Shown in pieces: positions 12,549 through 21,968 of a stretch of DNA of 64,000 bases. Location of the stretch: assembly GCF_000526315.1 (NCBI RefSeq), contig NZ_JAFV01000001.1, positions 3,102,501 through 3,166,500 on the forward strand, given 5' to 3'. The position numbers were made by a program, and so were the translations under genes. This DNA comes from Methylopila sp. 73B. Lineage in GTDB: Bacteria > Pseudomonadota > Alphaproteobacteria > Rhizobiales > Methylopilaceae. The notes beneath the pieces were generated by a model. That model saw only the letters and a list, made by a program, of their open reading frames with translations, was not told the DNA's origin and ran no database searches. Every line of letters starts with the position of its first letter. The stretch's first letter is position 1.

Positions 12549-13802
12549 TCAGGCCTTGTCGAGCCCGTATACCGAATGGAGCGTTCGAACGGCAAGCTCG
12601 GCGTAGGCCGCGTCGATCAGCACAGAGATCTTGATCTCCGAGGTCGTTATCGCACGGATGTTGACGCCGCGCTTCGCGAGCGCCTCGAACGCCTGCGCGG
12701 CGACGCCCGCGTGGCTGCGCATGCCGATGCCGATGACCGACACCTTGCACACGTCGGCGTTGGTGTTGAGCTCGCTGAACCCGATCTCGGCCTTCTTGGA
12801 CTCGAGGATCTGGAGCGTCCGCTCCTGGTCCCCGGTCGGCAGGGTGAAGGTGATGTCGGTGGTTCGGCCGTCCTCGGAGATGTTCTGGACGATCATGTCC
12901 ACGTTGATCGCAGCCTCGGCGAGCGGTCCGAACACGCCCGCGGCGACGCCCGGCTTGTCCTCCACCCGGCGGAGCGTGATCTGGGCCTCGTCTTTGGAAT
13001 AGGCGATGCCGGTGACGACCTGTTGTTCCACGATCTCGTCCTCGTCGCAGATAAGCGTTCCGGGGGGCAGGCCGTTCGGGCCGACCTGCGGCGCGTCCGG
13101 CGCGTCGAAGCTCGAGCGCACGAACACCCGGACCTTGTGCACCATGGCCATCTCGACCGAGCGCACCTGAAGAACCTTGGCCCCGAGCGAGGCCATTTCC
13201 AGCATCTCCTCGAAGGCGATGCGCTCCATGCGCTGCGCCTTCGGCACGATGCGGGGGTCGGTGGTGTAGACCCCGTCGACGTCGGTGTAGATGTCGCAGC
13301 GATCGGCGCCCACAGCGGCGGCCACCGCGACCGCGCTGGTGTCCGACCCGCCGCGGCCGAGAGTCGCGATCCGGTTGTCCGGCGCGATGCCCTGGAAGCC
13401 CGCGATCACCGGCACCTGACCGTCCGTCATGCGCGAGATCAGCGCCGAGCCGTCGATCGAGTCGATGCGGGCCGAGCCATGGGTCCCGTCGGTGCGCAGC
13501 GGGATCTGCCAGCCCTGGAACGAGCGCGCCGGAACGCCCATGTCCTGCAGCACGATCGCCAGCAGGCCCGAGGTCACCTGTTCGCCGGACGCAACGATCG
13601 CGTCGTACTCGCGGGCGTCGTGGATCGCCGAGGCTTCGCGGGTCCAGGCCACGAGCTGATTGGTCGCGCCGGCCATGGCCGAGACCACGACCGCCACCTC
13701 GTTGCCGGCGTCGACCTCGCGCTTCACGTGAGCGCCGACGTTGCGGATGCGATCGACGGTCGCGACGGACGTGCCGCCAAACTTCATCACTATGCGGGCC
13801 AT
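12549..13802 (-). CDS. lysC: Aspartate kinase
   Basis: This 417-residue enzyme phosphorylates aspartate, the first step to lysine, threonine, methionine and diaminopimelate. The kinase signature KFGGTS lies at residues 7-12, and two C-terminal ACT domains provide end-product feedback. The frame runs 232 codons further upstream across ubiG, but the family N-terminus MARIVMKFGG fixes the start at 13802. It is divergent from ubiG with a 117-bp gap that should carry both promoters. Confidence 0.96.
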   Translation of the reverse strand: MARIVMKFGGTSVATVDRIRNVGAHVKREVDAGNEVAVVVSAMAGATNQLVAWTREASAIHDAREYDAIVASGEQVTSGLLAIVLQDMGVPARSFQGWQIPLRTDGTHGSARIDSIDGSALISRMTDGQVPVIAGFQGIAPDNRIATLGRGGSDTSAVAVAAAVGADRCDIYTDVDGVYTTDPRIVPKAQRMERIAFEEMLEMASLGAKVLQVRSVEMAMVHKVRVFVRSSFDAPDAPQVGPNGLPPGTLICDEDEIVEQQVVTGIAYSKDEAQITLRRVEDKPGVAAGVFGPLAEAAINVDMIVQNISEDGRTTDITFTLPTGDQERTLQILESKKAEIGFSELNTNADVCKVSVIGIGMRSHAGVAAQAFEALAKRGVNIRAITTSEIKISVLIDAAYAELAVRTLHSVYGLDKA

Positions 13803-13919
13803 CGAACTGATCAGTCTCGGAAAAACGGTCGGAGGCGGCGGGGGCTGGGTCCGCCGACGAAAAAGGCGCGTATAGATAGCCGCGACCCCGAGCCGACACA
13901 ACGCCGGAGACGACGCCCG

Positions 13920-14663
13920 ATGACGACGCCCCACGCCGCAAGCCTCGACCGCGACGAGGTGGCGCGCTTCGACGCGCTGGCCCAGCGCTGGTGGGACCTC
14001 GACGGGCCGATGAAGCCCTTGCACAAATTCAACCCCGCCCGCGTCGCCATCTTCCGGGACGCCATCTGCGCCCGCTTCCGCCGCGACGCCTCCGCCGTAC
14101 GGCCGCTCGAGGGTTTGCGGCTGCTCGACGTCGGTTGCGGCGCGGGCGTGCTGGCGGAGCCGCTCGCGCGCCTCGGCGCCGAGGTGACCGGGGTCGATCC
14201 GGCGCCCGAGCTGATCCCCGTGGCCGCGGCCCACGCCGCCGAACAGGGCCTTGCGATCGCCTACCGGGCGGCCGCCGCCGAAGAACTTCTGGCCAACGGC
14301 GAGAGCTTCGACGTCGTGGTGGCCTCCGAGGTGATCGAGCACGTGAACGACGTGCCCGCCTTCGTCGCGGCGCTCGCGGACCTTGTTCGCCCCGGCGGCC
14401 TCGCGCTGTTCTCGACGCTGAACCGCACCCCCCTCGCCCACGCCCTGGCGATCGTCGCCGCCGAATACGTGCTGCGCTGGCTGCCGCGGGGCACGCATTC
14501 CTACGAGAAGTTCGTCACGCCCGACGAGCTCTCGGCGGCGGCCCGGGCGGCCGGACTGGAGCCCACGGACCTGCGCGGCATCAAGTTTAACCCGCTCAAG
14601 AACAGCTGGGGCGTGAGCGACGACACGCTGGTGAACTACACGCTCGCCGCCGGCAAAAGCTGA
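13920..14663 (+). CDS. ubiG: Ubiquinone biosynthesis O-methyltransferase UbiG
   Basis: This 247-residue SAM-dependent methyltransferase carries out both O-methylations of the ubiquinone ring. It has the family start (RFDALAQRWWDLDGPMKPLH), SAM motif LLDVGCGAG near residue 70, and the C-terminal GIKFNPLKNSWGVSDDT block typical of UbiG. The reading frame is open far upstream, but the ATG at 13920 begins the conserved region. It converges on the diguanylate cyclase gene with 15 bp between stops. Confidence 0.95.
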   Translation: MTTPHAASLDRDEVARFDALAQRWWDLDGPMKPLHKFNPARVAIFRDAICARFRRDASAVRPLEGLRLLDVGCGAGVLAEPLARLGAEVTGVDPAPELIPVAAAHAAEQGLAIAYRAAAAEELLANGESFDVVVASEVIEHVNDVPAFVAALADLVRPGGLALFSTLNRTPLAHALAIVAAEYVLRWLPRGTHSYEKFVTPDELSAAARAAGLEPTDLRGIKFNPLKNSWGVSDDTLVNYTLAAGKS

Positions 14664-14678
14664 ACCGGACGCGCCCGC

Positions 14679-15926
14679 TCAGGCCCCGGCGACCACGGTG
14701 TCGCGGCCCGCGCGCTTGGCCTCGTAAAGCCGCGCGTCCGCCTTCCGCAGCGTCGCCATCAGGTCTCCGACGCCCGGCGTCGAGGTCGCGACGCCCACGC
14801 TGATCGTCACGCGGCGGTCGGGCGTCCCGACGAAGGCGTCGGCGACGGCGGCGCGCAGCCGCTCGCCGAGCGCCGCGGCGGCGGCGGCGTCGAGCCGTTC
14901 GGCCACGACGACGAACTCTTCGCCGCCGTAGCGGAACACGCGGTCTCCCGCCCGCACCGCGCCGATCAGCGCCCGTCCAACGGCGGCGAGGATCTCGTCG
15001 CCGGCTTCATGGCCGAACCGGTCGTTCGCCTGCTTGAAATGGTCGACGTCCACCATCGCAAGGCTCACCGGCCAGGGGTCGATCCGGCGGCGCTCCAGCC
15101 GCTTGCGCCGCAGGTCCTCGAAGGCGCTTCGGGTGGCGGCGCCGGTCAGCGGATCGACCGCGGCGCGCGCCAGCAGGTCCTCGTAGCGCGTGCGGTAGGT
15201 CAGGGCGTCGAACACGTCCCAGATCCGGCGGCGCGCGAAGGCCGGACGCTCGGTCGGCTCCACATAGCGCAGGTAGATCGCGATGAAGACGCTGTAGACC
15301 GCGGCCGCCCCCATCTTCGCGGCCCAGCCGCCGCCGAGCGCGCTGAAGGGGATGCCCGTGACCCAGTGCAGCACCGGGAAGAACGCGAGCTGGTCGAAGG
15401 TCAGGACCAGCGCCGAACTGACGAGAAGCGCCGGGAAGGCCTGACGCCGGAACAGCCGCATCAGCCGTTCGAACACCAGGATCAGCGCGATGATGTCGAC
15501 GAACAGCAGCAGGGTGCCCCAGATCATGAGCACGCCGATCTGGTCGATAAAACGCAGGTCGGCCTGGTAGCCGGGCAGCGGCGCCAGCGTCTCGTGCTGC
15601 CGCAGGATCAACGCCAGCGCCACCAGCAGCAGGTTGCCGATCATCAGTCCGTAGATCGGCTGCCGCGCCGTCTCCGCGTCCTCGCGGATGTAGAGCAGCA
15701 GGAACATCATCAGCTTGCCGGAGAACAGCACGGTCGAGCCGGGCGAGAGCAGGCCGAACGGCAGCTCGATGAAGAACACGGCCGCGAGATAGGTCTCGAG
15801 GAAGTGCATCACCCCGAGCGCGCAGACGAACAGGCCGACGCCGTAGGCGAACCGGGCCCGGAGCAGCGCGGCCATGACCGCGAAGTACACCAGGGCCTGA
15901 AGCGACAGGAGCAGAACGCCGTTCAT
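14679..15926 (-). CDS. Membrane-anchored GGDEF diguanylate cyclase
   Basis: This 415-residue protein has about six to seven hydrophobic segments in residues 1-210, then a GGDEF domain with the active-site variant YGGEEF near residue 345. GGEEF is a catalytically competent form, so it should make cyclic di-GMP from GTP. The N-terminal membrane region resembles a sensor of the MASE type, but I cannot name it. It stands alone. Confidence 0.88.
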   Translation of the reverse strand: MNGVLLLSLQALVYFAVMAALLRARFAYGVGLFVCALGVMHFLETYLAAVFFIELPFGLLSPGSTVLFSGKLMMFLLLYIREDAETARQPIYGLMIGNLLLVALALILRQHETLAPLPGYQADLRFIDQIGVLMIWGTLLLFVDIIALILVFERLMRLFRRQAFPALLVSSALVLTFDQLAFFPVLHWVTGIPFSALGGGWAAKMGAAAVYSVFIAIYLRYVEPTERPAFARRRIWDVFDALTYRTRYEDLLARAAVDPLTGAATRSAFEDLRRKRLERRRIDPWPVSLAMVDVDHFKQANDRFGHEAGDEILAAVGRALIGAVRAGDRVFRYGGEEFVVVAERLDAAAAAALGERLRAAVADAFVGTPDRRVTISVGVATSTPGVGDLMATLRKADARLYEAKRAGRDTVVAGA

Positions 15927-16120
15927 GTGCGCAGGGGATCTCGGGCGTGGGGACGGCGGAGACGACCGCCGCGTTTTTCATTGGCCGAACGCGGCCGCGG
16001 CGCAAGTCCGCGCCTCGTGAAAAGGGGATCGCCCGATCAACGGCCCGCGTGCTAGACGCCGCGCTCAGCTTCGATCGCTGGCCGCGCGCCTTGTGTTCTT
16101 CCGCCGCCGAGAGTCGCCGC

Positions 16121-16519
16121 ATGACATGTTCGTTCCGCTTCGCCGCCGGCCTCGTCGGCGCGTTGGCTCTTCCCGGCGCCGCGCACGCGGCGAAATCGGT
16201 CGCCGACCAGATGCTCGCGCTCGATCTCGACACGCGGATCGAGCAGCGCTGCAACGCCCGCGCGATGGGTGAGATCAGCCGCGCCGACCGCGCGATGCGT
16301 CCCGACGAGCTGGTCGCCTACGCCTTCAAGGACAGCGAGGTGAAGGGCGACGTGGTGCATGCGCCGGGGGCCGCGGTGCGCAGCGGAAACGCCTGGTACC
16401 GCTTGTCTTATGTCTGCCGCACCACGCCGGACGGCCTCGACGTGCTGTCGCTGAGCTTCACACTCGGGGCCGAAATCCCGCGTTCGGAATGGGAGGACCA
16501 CCAGCTCGTTCCGCAGTGA
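16121..16519 (+). CDS. DUF930 domain-containing secreted protein
   Basis: This 132-residue protein has a signal peptide (MTCSFRFAAGLVGALALPGAAHA) and the DUF930 pattern: a LDxxTRIEQRC start, a central GAAVRSGNAWYRLSYVC and a final LGAEIPRSEWEDHQL. Conserved Cys pairs suggest a disulfide in the periplasm. Function is unknown. The frame extends upstream to 15947, but the ATG at 16121 gives a clean signal sequence. GGDEF gene lies divergently upstream. Confidence 0.8.
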   Translation: MTCSFRFAAGLVGALALPGAAHAAKSVADQMLALDLDTRIEQRCNARAMGEISRADRAMRPDELVAYAFKDSEVKGDVVHAPGAAVRSGNAWYRLSYVCRTTPDGLDVLSLSFTLGAEIPRSEWEDHQLVPQ

Positions 16520-16625
16520 CGCCGGCCGTTAACGGATTGATAACCATCCCGGCGTCCTTTAACGGTCATCAAGGGTCGTGGGCCCCGCCTCTGGCGGGCC
16601 TGCATTTGAGGGGGGACCACCCGGC

Positions 16626-17423
16626 ATGACGAAGCGCGCATTCCGCGCTGGCGTCGTCGCCGCCGCTGCCTTTGGCGCGGTCGGCTGCGCGCAGCACCCG
16701 AAGCCGCAGATCGTGAAAGTGAGCCTCAACGGAGGCGAACGGGACTGCCTCGCGCGAGCCATGTATTTCGAATCCCATCGGGGCAGCGACGAGGGCATGC
16801 TCGCCGTCGGCACGGTGGTCCAGAACCGCCTCAAGTCGGGAAAGTACGGCGCCAGCTACTGCGACGTCGTCGGCCAGAAGGGCCAGTTCGCCCCCGGCGT
16901 CATGACCCGCAGCATGGACGACAGCGGCGCCGAGCGCGCCCGACGCGTGGCCGAGCAGGTCGCCGCCGGCAAGCGCCATCCGGGCGTCCGCGGCGCGATG
17001 TTCTTCCACACCGCCGGCCTCAGGTTCCCCTACCCCAACATGCGCTACGTGCTCGTGGCCGGCGGCAACGCCTTCTACGAGAAGCGCAGCGTCGACAGCA
17101 TCGCCCAGGCCCGCGAGAACGCCCGTTCGCGCAGCCTTGCGCTCGCCTACGCCAAGGCGGATCCGACCGCCGAAGCGAAGCCGATCGTGGTCGCGGCGCT
17201 GATCTCGCGGGACGAGCCGGCGGAGACCCCGGCCCGCGTCGAGACCGCCGCTCGCCCCGAGGCGCCGATCCGCGTCGAGACCCATGTGGTCCGCGCGGCG
17301 GCTCCCGCCCGCACCGAGATCGCGGCGGCGCCCGCCTTCCCCGCGTTCGATCCGCCGCCCGCCTTCGCCCCGACGCCGGCGGCGGCCGCAGCGGCCTTCG
17401 CCGAGCCAGTCGCGGCGCGCTGA
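16626..17423 (+). CDS. SleB-type cell wall hydrolase, probable lipoprotein
   Basis: This 265-residue protein has a short hydrophobic leader ending in GAVGC, a likely lipobox with Cys at about residue 21. The Hydrolase_2 (SleB) domain occupies about 38-160, with ERDCLARAMYFESHRGS containing the likely catalytic Glu and a final FFHTAGLRFPYPNMR block. The last 80 residues are a Pro/Ala/Glu/Arg-rich low-complexity tail. It probably cleaves peptidoglycan. The ATG at 16626 is chosen for the leader; the frame is open from 16578. Confidence 0.85.
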   Translation: MTKRAFRAGVVAAAAFGAVGCAQHPKPQIVKVSLNGGERDCLARAMYFESHRGSDEGMLAVGTVVQNRLKSGKYGASYCDVVGQKGQFAPGVMTRSMDDSGAERARRVAEQVAAGKRHPGVRGAMFFHTAGLRFPYPNMRYVLVAGGNAFYEKRSVDSIAQARENARSRSLALAYAKADPTAEAKPIVVAALISRDEPAETPARVETAARPEAPIRVETHVVRAAAPARTEIAAAPAFPAFDPPPAFAPTPAAAAAAFAEPVAAR

Positions 17424-17700
17424 CGCCACGGCGTTCGCGCGCGCGCTCGAGGCTCGGATGTGGCGCAGAACAACGCCCGCCTCGTCCTCACCGCGCTCTG
17501 TTTTCAGCGCGCCGCGCCAAGCAATTCGCATTGCCTTGCGCTTTCCTCGCTAAAGGGCTATGTTTTCGCCATCGATCTTGTTCGTTGAATTTTGTTTTGC
17601 GCTTTCTGCGCCTGCACGATCTTCCTCTCAAAATCGATGGTACGTGCGTTTCGCTCGTTTCGAGACGCGATGATTCACGCCAACGAAAAAGGAGATCGTT
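17424..17700 (+). promoter_or_regulatory. Long leader and probable promoter region of the cold-shock gene
   Basis: This 277-bp region is AT-richer than its surroundings near its 3' half and holds no gene. A weak sigma-70-like pair, TTGCGC at 17536-17541 and CTATGT at 17558-17563 (16-bp spacer), would give a leader of about 130 bases. Long structured leaders that act as RNA thermosensors are known for cspA-type genes. A strong site AAGGAG precedes the ATG by about 6 bases. Confidence 0.5.
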
Positions 17701-17910
17701 ATGGCGACTGGCACCGTGAAGTTTTTCAACGTCCAGAAGGGCTACGGATTCATTCAGCCGGACGACGGCGCAACGGATGTGTTCGTTCACATTTCGGCCG
17801 TCGAGCGCGCTGGTCTGCACACGATCGTCGAGGGGCAGAAGCTCAGCTTCGAAGTCGTTCGCGACAACCGCTCGGGCAAGAGCGCTGCCGAGAACCTTCA
17901 GGCCGCGTGA
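17701..17910 (+). CDS. Cold-shock protein (CspA family)
   Basis: This 69-residue single OB-fold protein has RNP1 KGYGFIQP and RNP2 VFVHI, the nucleic-acid-binding motifs of CspA. It acts as an RNA chaperone that melts secondary structure. The start MATGTVKFFN is canonical and has a good ribosome site. Its leader and the following terminator indicate a separate transcript. Which Csp paralogue it is cannot be said from the sequence alone. Confidence 0.96.
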   Translation: MATGTVKFFNVQKGYGFIQPDDGATDVFVHISAVERAGLHTIVEGQKLSFEVVRDNRSGKSAAENLQAA

Positions 17911-17973
17911 TTTACGTCGCTTCGGTCCGCGACCACGGATGTACTGGCGCGGCCCGTGACGGCCAAGCGTTGA

Positions 17974-18002
17974 AAGGTCGGGCGTCACGCCCGGCCTTTT
18001 TT
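17974..18002 (+). terminator. Intrinsic terminator after the cold-shock gene
   Basis: A 12-bp stem with one G-U pair (17974-17985 with 17989-18000) and a 3-nt loop is followed by a T run. It lies 63 bp after the cold-shock stop codon. Confidence 0.88.
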
Positions 18003-18030
18003 GTTTTCAGAGGTTCTTAGGAGGGCGGCC

Positions 18031-18255
18031 ATGCAGGTCACCAAGGAGACGCTGTTCAAGGCGTCGAAAGCCGAGATGAAGGGCGACGCCACCACCCGCG
18101 CGGCGCGCGAGATCATCGACCGCGATCGCGCGCAGCAGGACGCCAAGACCGAACGTCTGCGCCTGGCGCGGATGGAGCGGGACGCCGCCGAGCAGGCCGC
18201 CGCGCCCCCGCCGGTCGTGAAGAAGACCCGCAAGCGCGCGGCCTCCGCGGCCTGA
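18031..18255 (+). CDS. Small conserved hypothetical protein
   Basis: This 74-residue, highly charged, mostly helical protein has no recognised domain. The ATG at 18031 follows an AGGAGGG site by 6 bases; the reading frame also opens earlier, but that part would lie in the terminator. The sequence runs from a polar start (MQVTKETLFKASKAEMKGD) through a basic and acidic helix to a Lys/Arg-rich end. It may be co-regulated with the upstream cold-shock gene by read-through. It converges on poxB with 8 bp between stops. Confidence 0.7.
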   Translation: MQVTKETLFKASKAEMKGDATTRAAREIIDRDRAQQDAKTERLRLARMERDAAEQAAAPPPVVKKTRKRAASAA

Positions 18256-18263
18256 GCTTCCGG

Positions 18264-19988
18264 CTAACGGAACAGATTGGTGGAGGCGAGTTCCAGGACC
18301 TCGTCGCCGCGGCCGTTGATGATCGCTTTCAGCATATAAAGGCTGAAGCCCTTCGCCTGCTCCAGCTCGATTTTCGGCGGGATCGACAGCTCCTGCCGCG
18401 CGACGGCCACGTCCACGAGCGCGGGCCCGTCGTGCGCGAAGGCCGCCGACAGCGCGCCCTCGAGCTCCTCGGACGACGTCACGCGAAATCCCTTCAGCCC
18501 GGCGCTCTCGGCCAGCGCGGCGAAGTCCGGATTGTCCAGCGCGACGTTGGTGTCGAGGTAGCCCGCCGCCTTCATCTCCATCTCGACGAAGCCGAGCGAG
18601 CCGTTGTTGAAGACGACGATCTTGATCGGCAGCTTGAGCTGCCGCGCCGAGAGTACGTCCCCCATCAGCATCGCGAAGCCGCCGTCGCCGGACAGCGAGA
18701 TCACCTGCCGGGCGGGGTGCGCCGCCTGCGCGCCGAGCGCCTGCGGCATGGCGTTCGCCATCGAGCCGTGGCGGAACGAACCGACGATCCGCCGCTTCCC
18801 GTTCATCGTGAGATAGCGCGCGGCCCAGACCGTCGGCGTGCCGACGTCCACGGTGAAGACGGCGTCGTCCGCGGCGAGCCGGTCGATGACCTTCGCCACG
18901 TACTGCGGGTGCAGGGGCTTGCCCTTGCCCGCGGGCTCCGCGAGATCGTCCAGCCCCTTCCGCGCGTCGGCGTAATGCTTGAGCGCCTGGTACAGAAACG
19001 CGCGGCTGCGGCCGCTCCCAAGACGGGGCAGCAGCTCGCCGATGGTAGCCTTCACGTCGCCCACGACGCCGAGCGCGAGCTGCGCCCGCCGGCCCAGGGC
19101 GCCGGGGTCGCTGTCGACCTGCACGATCTTCGCCTTCGGCGGATAGAAGTTGCGGTAGGGAAAGTCGCTGCCGAGCATCAGCAGCGTGTCGCAGTCCATC
19201 ATGGCGTGGTAGCCGGACGAGAAGCCGATCAACCCGGTCATGCCGACGTCGAAGGGGTTCGCCCATTCGACGTGCTCCTTGCCCCGCAGCGCGTGGACGA
19301 TCGGCGCGCCGAGCGCGTCCGCGAGGCCCACCACCTCGTCATGCGCGCCCGCGCAGCCGGCGCCGCAAAGCAGCGTCACCTTGTCGGAGCCGTTCAGCAG
19401 ATCCGCGAGCGCGTCGACGTCGGCGAGGTTCGGCAGCAGCCGGGGCTCCGACAGCCGCGGCCAGTCGGCGCGCGCGGCGTCCGGCGCCGGCTTCAGCGCG
19501 ATGTCGCCGGGAATCACCAGCACCGCAACGCCCTTGCGGCCGATCGCCGTGCGCAGCGCCCGGTGCAGAATTTCCGGCATCTGGCGCGGGTCCTGCACCA
19601 TCTCGCAGAACACGCTGCACTCGCGGAAGAGCTCGGTCGGCCGCGTCTCCTGGAAGTACTCCAGCCCGATCTCGCTGGAGGGAATGTGCGCCGCAATCGC
19701 GAGCACCGGCGCGTGGTTGCGCTGGCAGTCGTAAAGGCCGTTGATCAGGTGGAGGTTGCCCGGGCCGCAGCTGCCGGCGCAGACCGCGAGCTCGCCGGTG
19801 ACGGCGGCCTCCGCGCCGGCCGCGAAGGCCGCGACCTCCTCGTGGCGGACGTGCATCCACTCGATGGTCTTCAGCCGCCGCAGGCTGTCGTTCATGGCGT
19901 TCAGGCTGTCGCCCGTCACGCCCCAGATTCGCTTCACGCCCGCGTTGGCGAGCGTTGCGACAAGCAGGTCGGCGATGGTCTGGCTCAC
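18264..19988 (-). CDS. poxB: Thiamine pyrophosphate enzyme, pyruvate dehydrogenase (quinone) type
   Basis: This 574-residue ThDP- and FAD-dependent enzyme matches PoxB, which oxidises pyruvate to acetate and CO2 and passes electrons to ubiquinone at the membrane. The N-terminal Pyr domain includes the catalytic Glu in [14 protein letters not shown], the central FAD-type domain follows, and the PP domain has [11 protein letters not shown] followed by the N..N ThDP-Mg motif ([10 protein letters not shown]). The C-terminus lacks a clear amphipathic membrane helix, so an acetolactate-like activity cannot be fully excluded. Start is GTG with an AAGGA site. Confidence 0.88.
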   Translation of the reverse strand: MSQTIADLLVATLANAGVKRIWGVTGDSLNAMNDSLRRLKTIEWMHVRHEEVAAFAAGAEAAVTGELAVCAGSCGPGNLHLINGLYDCQRNHAPVLAIAAHIPSSEIGLEYFQETRPTELFRECSVFCEMVQDPRQMPEILHRALRTAIGRKGVAVLVIPGDIALKPAPDAARADWPRLSEPRLLPNLADVDALADLLNGSDKVTLLCGAGCAGAHDEVVGLADALGAPIVHALRGKEHVEWANPFDVGMTGLIGFSSGYHAMMDCDTLLMLGSDFPYRNFYPPKAKIVQVDSDPGALGRRAQLALGVVGDVKATIGELLPRLGSGRSRAFLYQALKHYADARKGLDDLAEPAGKGKPLHPQYVAKVIDRLAADDAVFTVDVGTPTVWAARYLTMNGKRRIVGSFRHGSMANAMPQALGAQAAHPARQVISLSGDGGFAMLMGDVLSARQLKLPIKIVVFNNGSLGFVEMEMKAAGYLDTNVALDNPDFAALAESAGLKGFRVTSSEELEGALSAAFAHDGPALVDVAVARQELSIPPKIELEQAKGFSLYMLKAIINGRGDEVLELASTNLFR

Positions 19989-20179
19989 GGGCGGCGTCCT
20001 TCGGTCTGACGGCTCGTGGGGATAGGCGCGCCGCAGCGCGACGGTTCCCTCAGGGCAGCCTTGCGCGGGGCGACGGAGCCCGGTCGCCGTACGACACCGG
20101 AGCGTCTCGCAGCGATCGCCTGTCGGCCCGTCAGGTCAGACATCGTCCGCCGGGCTGTCTTGGGAGGCGTCCGGCGCGT

Positions 20180-20413
20180 TCAGTCGTCGTCGGCGTTGAT
20201 CTGGCCCAGCGGCGCGTCGGCCTGCTCGTTGGCCTGCGCCCGATCCACCGCGTCGATCGCCGCCTGGATCTCCGTTAGCCGCGTCATGGCGGCGATGGGC
20301 AGTCCGGGGAGGCCGAGTTTGGCGTAGCGCCGGACATGGCGCCGGCGACGTTCGACCAGCGTCTCCCGGAAGGCCGCGAGATCGTCCTGCGGCTGGGCGA
20401 CGAGGCTCTTCAT
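20180..20413 (-). CDS. Small hypothetical protein, second gene of a two-gene unit
   Basis: This 77-residue protein is basic in its first half (a RRRRHVRRY stretch) and acidic at the end, with helix-forming residues between. Its ATG overlaps the stop of the upstream phasin-like gene as ATGA, which supports a real coupled gene. No domain is recognised. A longer reading frame upstream is in the wrong register to be a fusion. Confidence 0.65.
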   Translation of the reverse strand: MKSLVAQPQDDLAAFRETLVERRRRHVRRYAKLGLPGLPIAAMTRLTEIQAAIDAVDRAQANEQADAPLGQINADDD

Positions 20414-20658
20414 AACGTCGTCAGGCGAAGGGCGTTCGCCTGCACGATGGCGCGGTAGTCGTCGATCATCTGGCTGAAGGAGCCTCCCGCCATCAGGGCC
20501 GAACCGCTGCGTCCCGCAGCGGCGAGCTTCTCGGACAGCATCAGCGCGGTTTCGTCCACGGCGTCCGTTCCGCCGCGCGCGACCTTGAGCACGCGCAGGC
20601 CGATCACTTCCTGACACTCCGCGGTGAGCAGCGCCATTTTGTAGAAGGTGGAGAACAT
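20410..20658 (-). CDS. Phasin-like small protein
   Basis: This 82-residue protein resembles short phasin-like proteins (KMALLTAECQEVIGLRVLKVA, then MLSEKLAAA). Phasins coat polyhydroxyalkanoate granules, but several short relatives have no known role. The ATG at 20658 follows a GAGGAA site, which favours it over the ATG at 20688. The gene is the first of a two-gene unit facing poxB and lies 190 bp from the left end of the integrated element. Confidence 0.65.
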   Translation of the reverse strand: MFSTFYKMALLTAECQEVIGLRVLKVARGGTDAVDETALMLSEKLAAAGRSGSALMAGGSFSQMIDDYRAIVQANALRLTTL

Positions 20659-20848
20659 GGTGCGTTCCTCTCGGCAGAGCGCGACCATTCACGGGCTGCT
20701 GGGTCACAACGGTATCCAGGCATGGACGTTCCGGCGATCATCGCAACTCGCCTTTGCGAAGCGCGCAGGCCAGTCTTGCGCCAGCGTGCGTCGGACAGCG
20801 TCCGGTCCAGAACCGGGCCGTGGAGCCGTTGAATGATTAAGGGATTTG

Positions 20849-20872
20849 CTGGTGCTGCGAGAGAGGATTGAA
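20849..20872. repeat. attL core repeat (24 bp)
   Basis: This sequence is identical to 38419-38442 and equals the 3' end of tRNA-Thr including its encoded CCA (CTGGTGCTGCGAGAGAGG..., 24 bases in all). It is the displaced tRNA end left by integration. The rest of the tRNA is absent on this side. Confidence 0.92.
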
Positions 20873-20940
20873 TTCACAACTTCAAAATGTGTTTGTGTAA
20901 TCTCAATGGCTTAGTTGTATGACTGGACGGGTTTTGTTAG

Positions 20941-20972
20941 TTTGTAAGTGGCGATCTTTGTAAGTCGCCACT
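20941..20972. repeat. Paired TTTGTAAGT repeats and hairpin near attL
   Basis: TTTGTAAGT occurs at 20941-20949 and 20957-20965. The second overlaps an inverted repeat AGTGGCGA (20947-20954) with TCGCCACT (20965-20972). The same TTTGTAA word occurs twice next to attR, so these are candidate integrase arm-type sites. Confidence 0.5.
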
Positions 20973-21035
20973 CGCCGCGGAAGTGATATCCGCGCGGGGC
21001 GTCGGCATCGCCGATCCGACCCCCTCCTTGAGGCC

Positions 21036-21926
21036 TTAGAGCGGCCAGACTAACGGTTGCCAATGCTCGGGATTAGCTGACGCCCCAAATTTCGTAACTT
21101 CAACCGATGCGGGGCCAATCTTCTCAGTTACCGCTACAACAGCGTCCCGCCCGATAACATCACCGACAACAACATGATATTGGGGTGCGTGAGTATTAGA
21201 TAACAATCTAACGCTGGCTAATAAATATAGATGGTCTATTGTTCCGAATGCAAACGTCGATAAATCGTAACCGCTTTTATCATTAGCTTGTTGAGCATCC
21301 GTCGAACCTCCAACAATATAAGAAACGTTATGCTTTGTGCCCATGATGTAGGGCAGGCAAAATGGATGAAAATCGTTTGGTGTAAGAGACGTCAAGACTT
21401 GACAGTAGCCGATTTTCGCAATCATTCTTCCGAATTCATAAGGTGAATGTCGGAATTTAAAGGTTAACTTTCCTGGATATAATTTTTCTAAAGCTTTAAG
21501 ACGTAGATTGTCATCTATAACAACTAATTCCCATGATGCGGAAGTGTCGAGTGTCACAGGCGCACCTATCAGTATTCCAGCCCGCGAGATCCTGTAAAAT
21601 ACCATAGGTCCCGGATGCTGCGCGCTCGGTATCTGACGAACCAATGAGGGATCGTCAGGGTCTGGCATTTCGATGTAGCCCTTACGCCTCTTTTTATGGC
21701 GGCTAGGTGCATTGAACGCCTCGCGAGCGTCGCCCCACATGCCCCGCAGCACGGCTGTCTCAAAACGAGAAGTCATCTTGGCGCAATCGCGACAACTTGC
21801 TCTTTCCAGAATGTGCGCGCCGCCAAGCGCGAAGGGCATGACGTGCTCGTCGGTAAGTTCGACGTCATCCTTTCCACAATAGATGCACGCGCCGAACGAC
21901 GGATAACGTGTAGGACCGTGCGACAT
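21036..21926 (-). CDS. HNH endonuclease family protein, low-GC cargo
   Basis: This 296-residue protein has an N-terminal HNH-type core: ACIYCGKDD with paired Cys, then TDEHVMPFALGG carrying the DEH active-site start, and SCRDCAKMTSRFE with a second Cys pair. The remaining 230 residues are a mixed alpha/beta domain I do not recognise. Base composition is clearly more AT-rich than the rest of the window, which points to separate acquisition. It is the outermost gene at the attL end, where satellites and prophages often carry defence or exclusion cargo. A role in phage defence is inference. Confidence 0.75.
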   Translation of the reverse strand: MSHGPTRYPSFGACIYCGKDDVELTDEHVMPFALGGAHILERASCRDCAKMTSRFETAVLRGMWGDAREAFNAPSRHKKRRKGYIEMPDPDDPSLVRQIPSAQHPGPMVFYRISRAGILIGAPVTLDTSASWELVVIDDNLRLKALEKLYPGKLTFKFRHSPYEFGRMIAKIGYCQVLTSLTPNDFHPFCLPYIMGTKHNVSYIVGGSTDAQQANDKSGYDLSTFAFGTIDHLYLLASVRLLSNTHAPQYHVVVGDVIGRDAVVAVTEKIGPASVEVTKFGASANPEHWQPLVWPL

Positions 21927-21968
21927 GTGCTGCCTAGCTCGCGAGATCGTGGGGCAGAGAATACAGGA

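Noticed and set aside
18001-18030. Longer start for the small gene after the cold-shock gene
   Set aside because: The extension lies in the T-tract of the terminator and has no ribosome site, whereas ATG 18031 has a perfect one.
20849-20920. A second tRNA-Thr at the left end of the element
   Set aside because: Only the last 24 bases match the tRNA; the anticodon and D arms are absent, so it is an att remnant.
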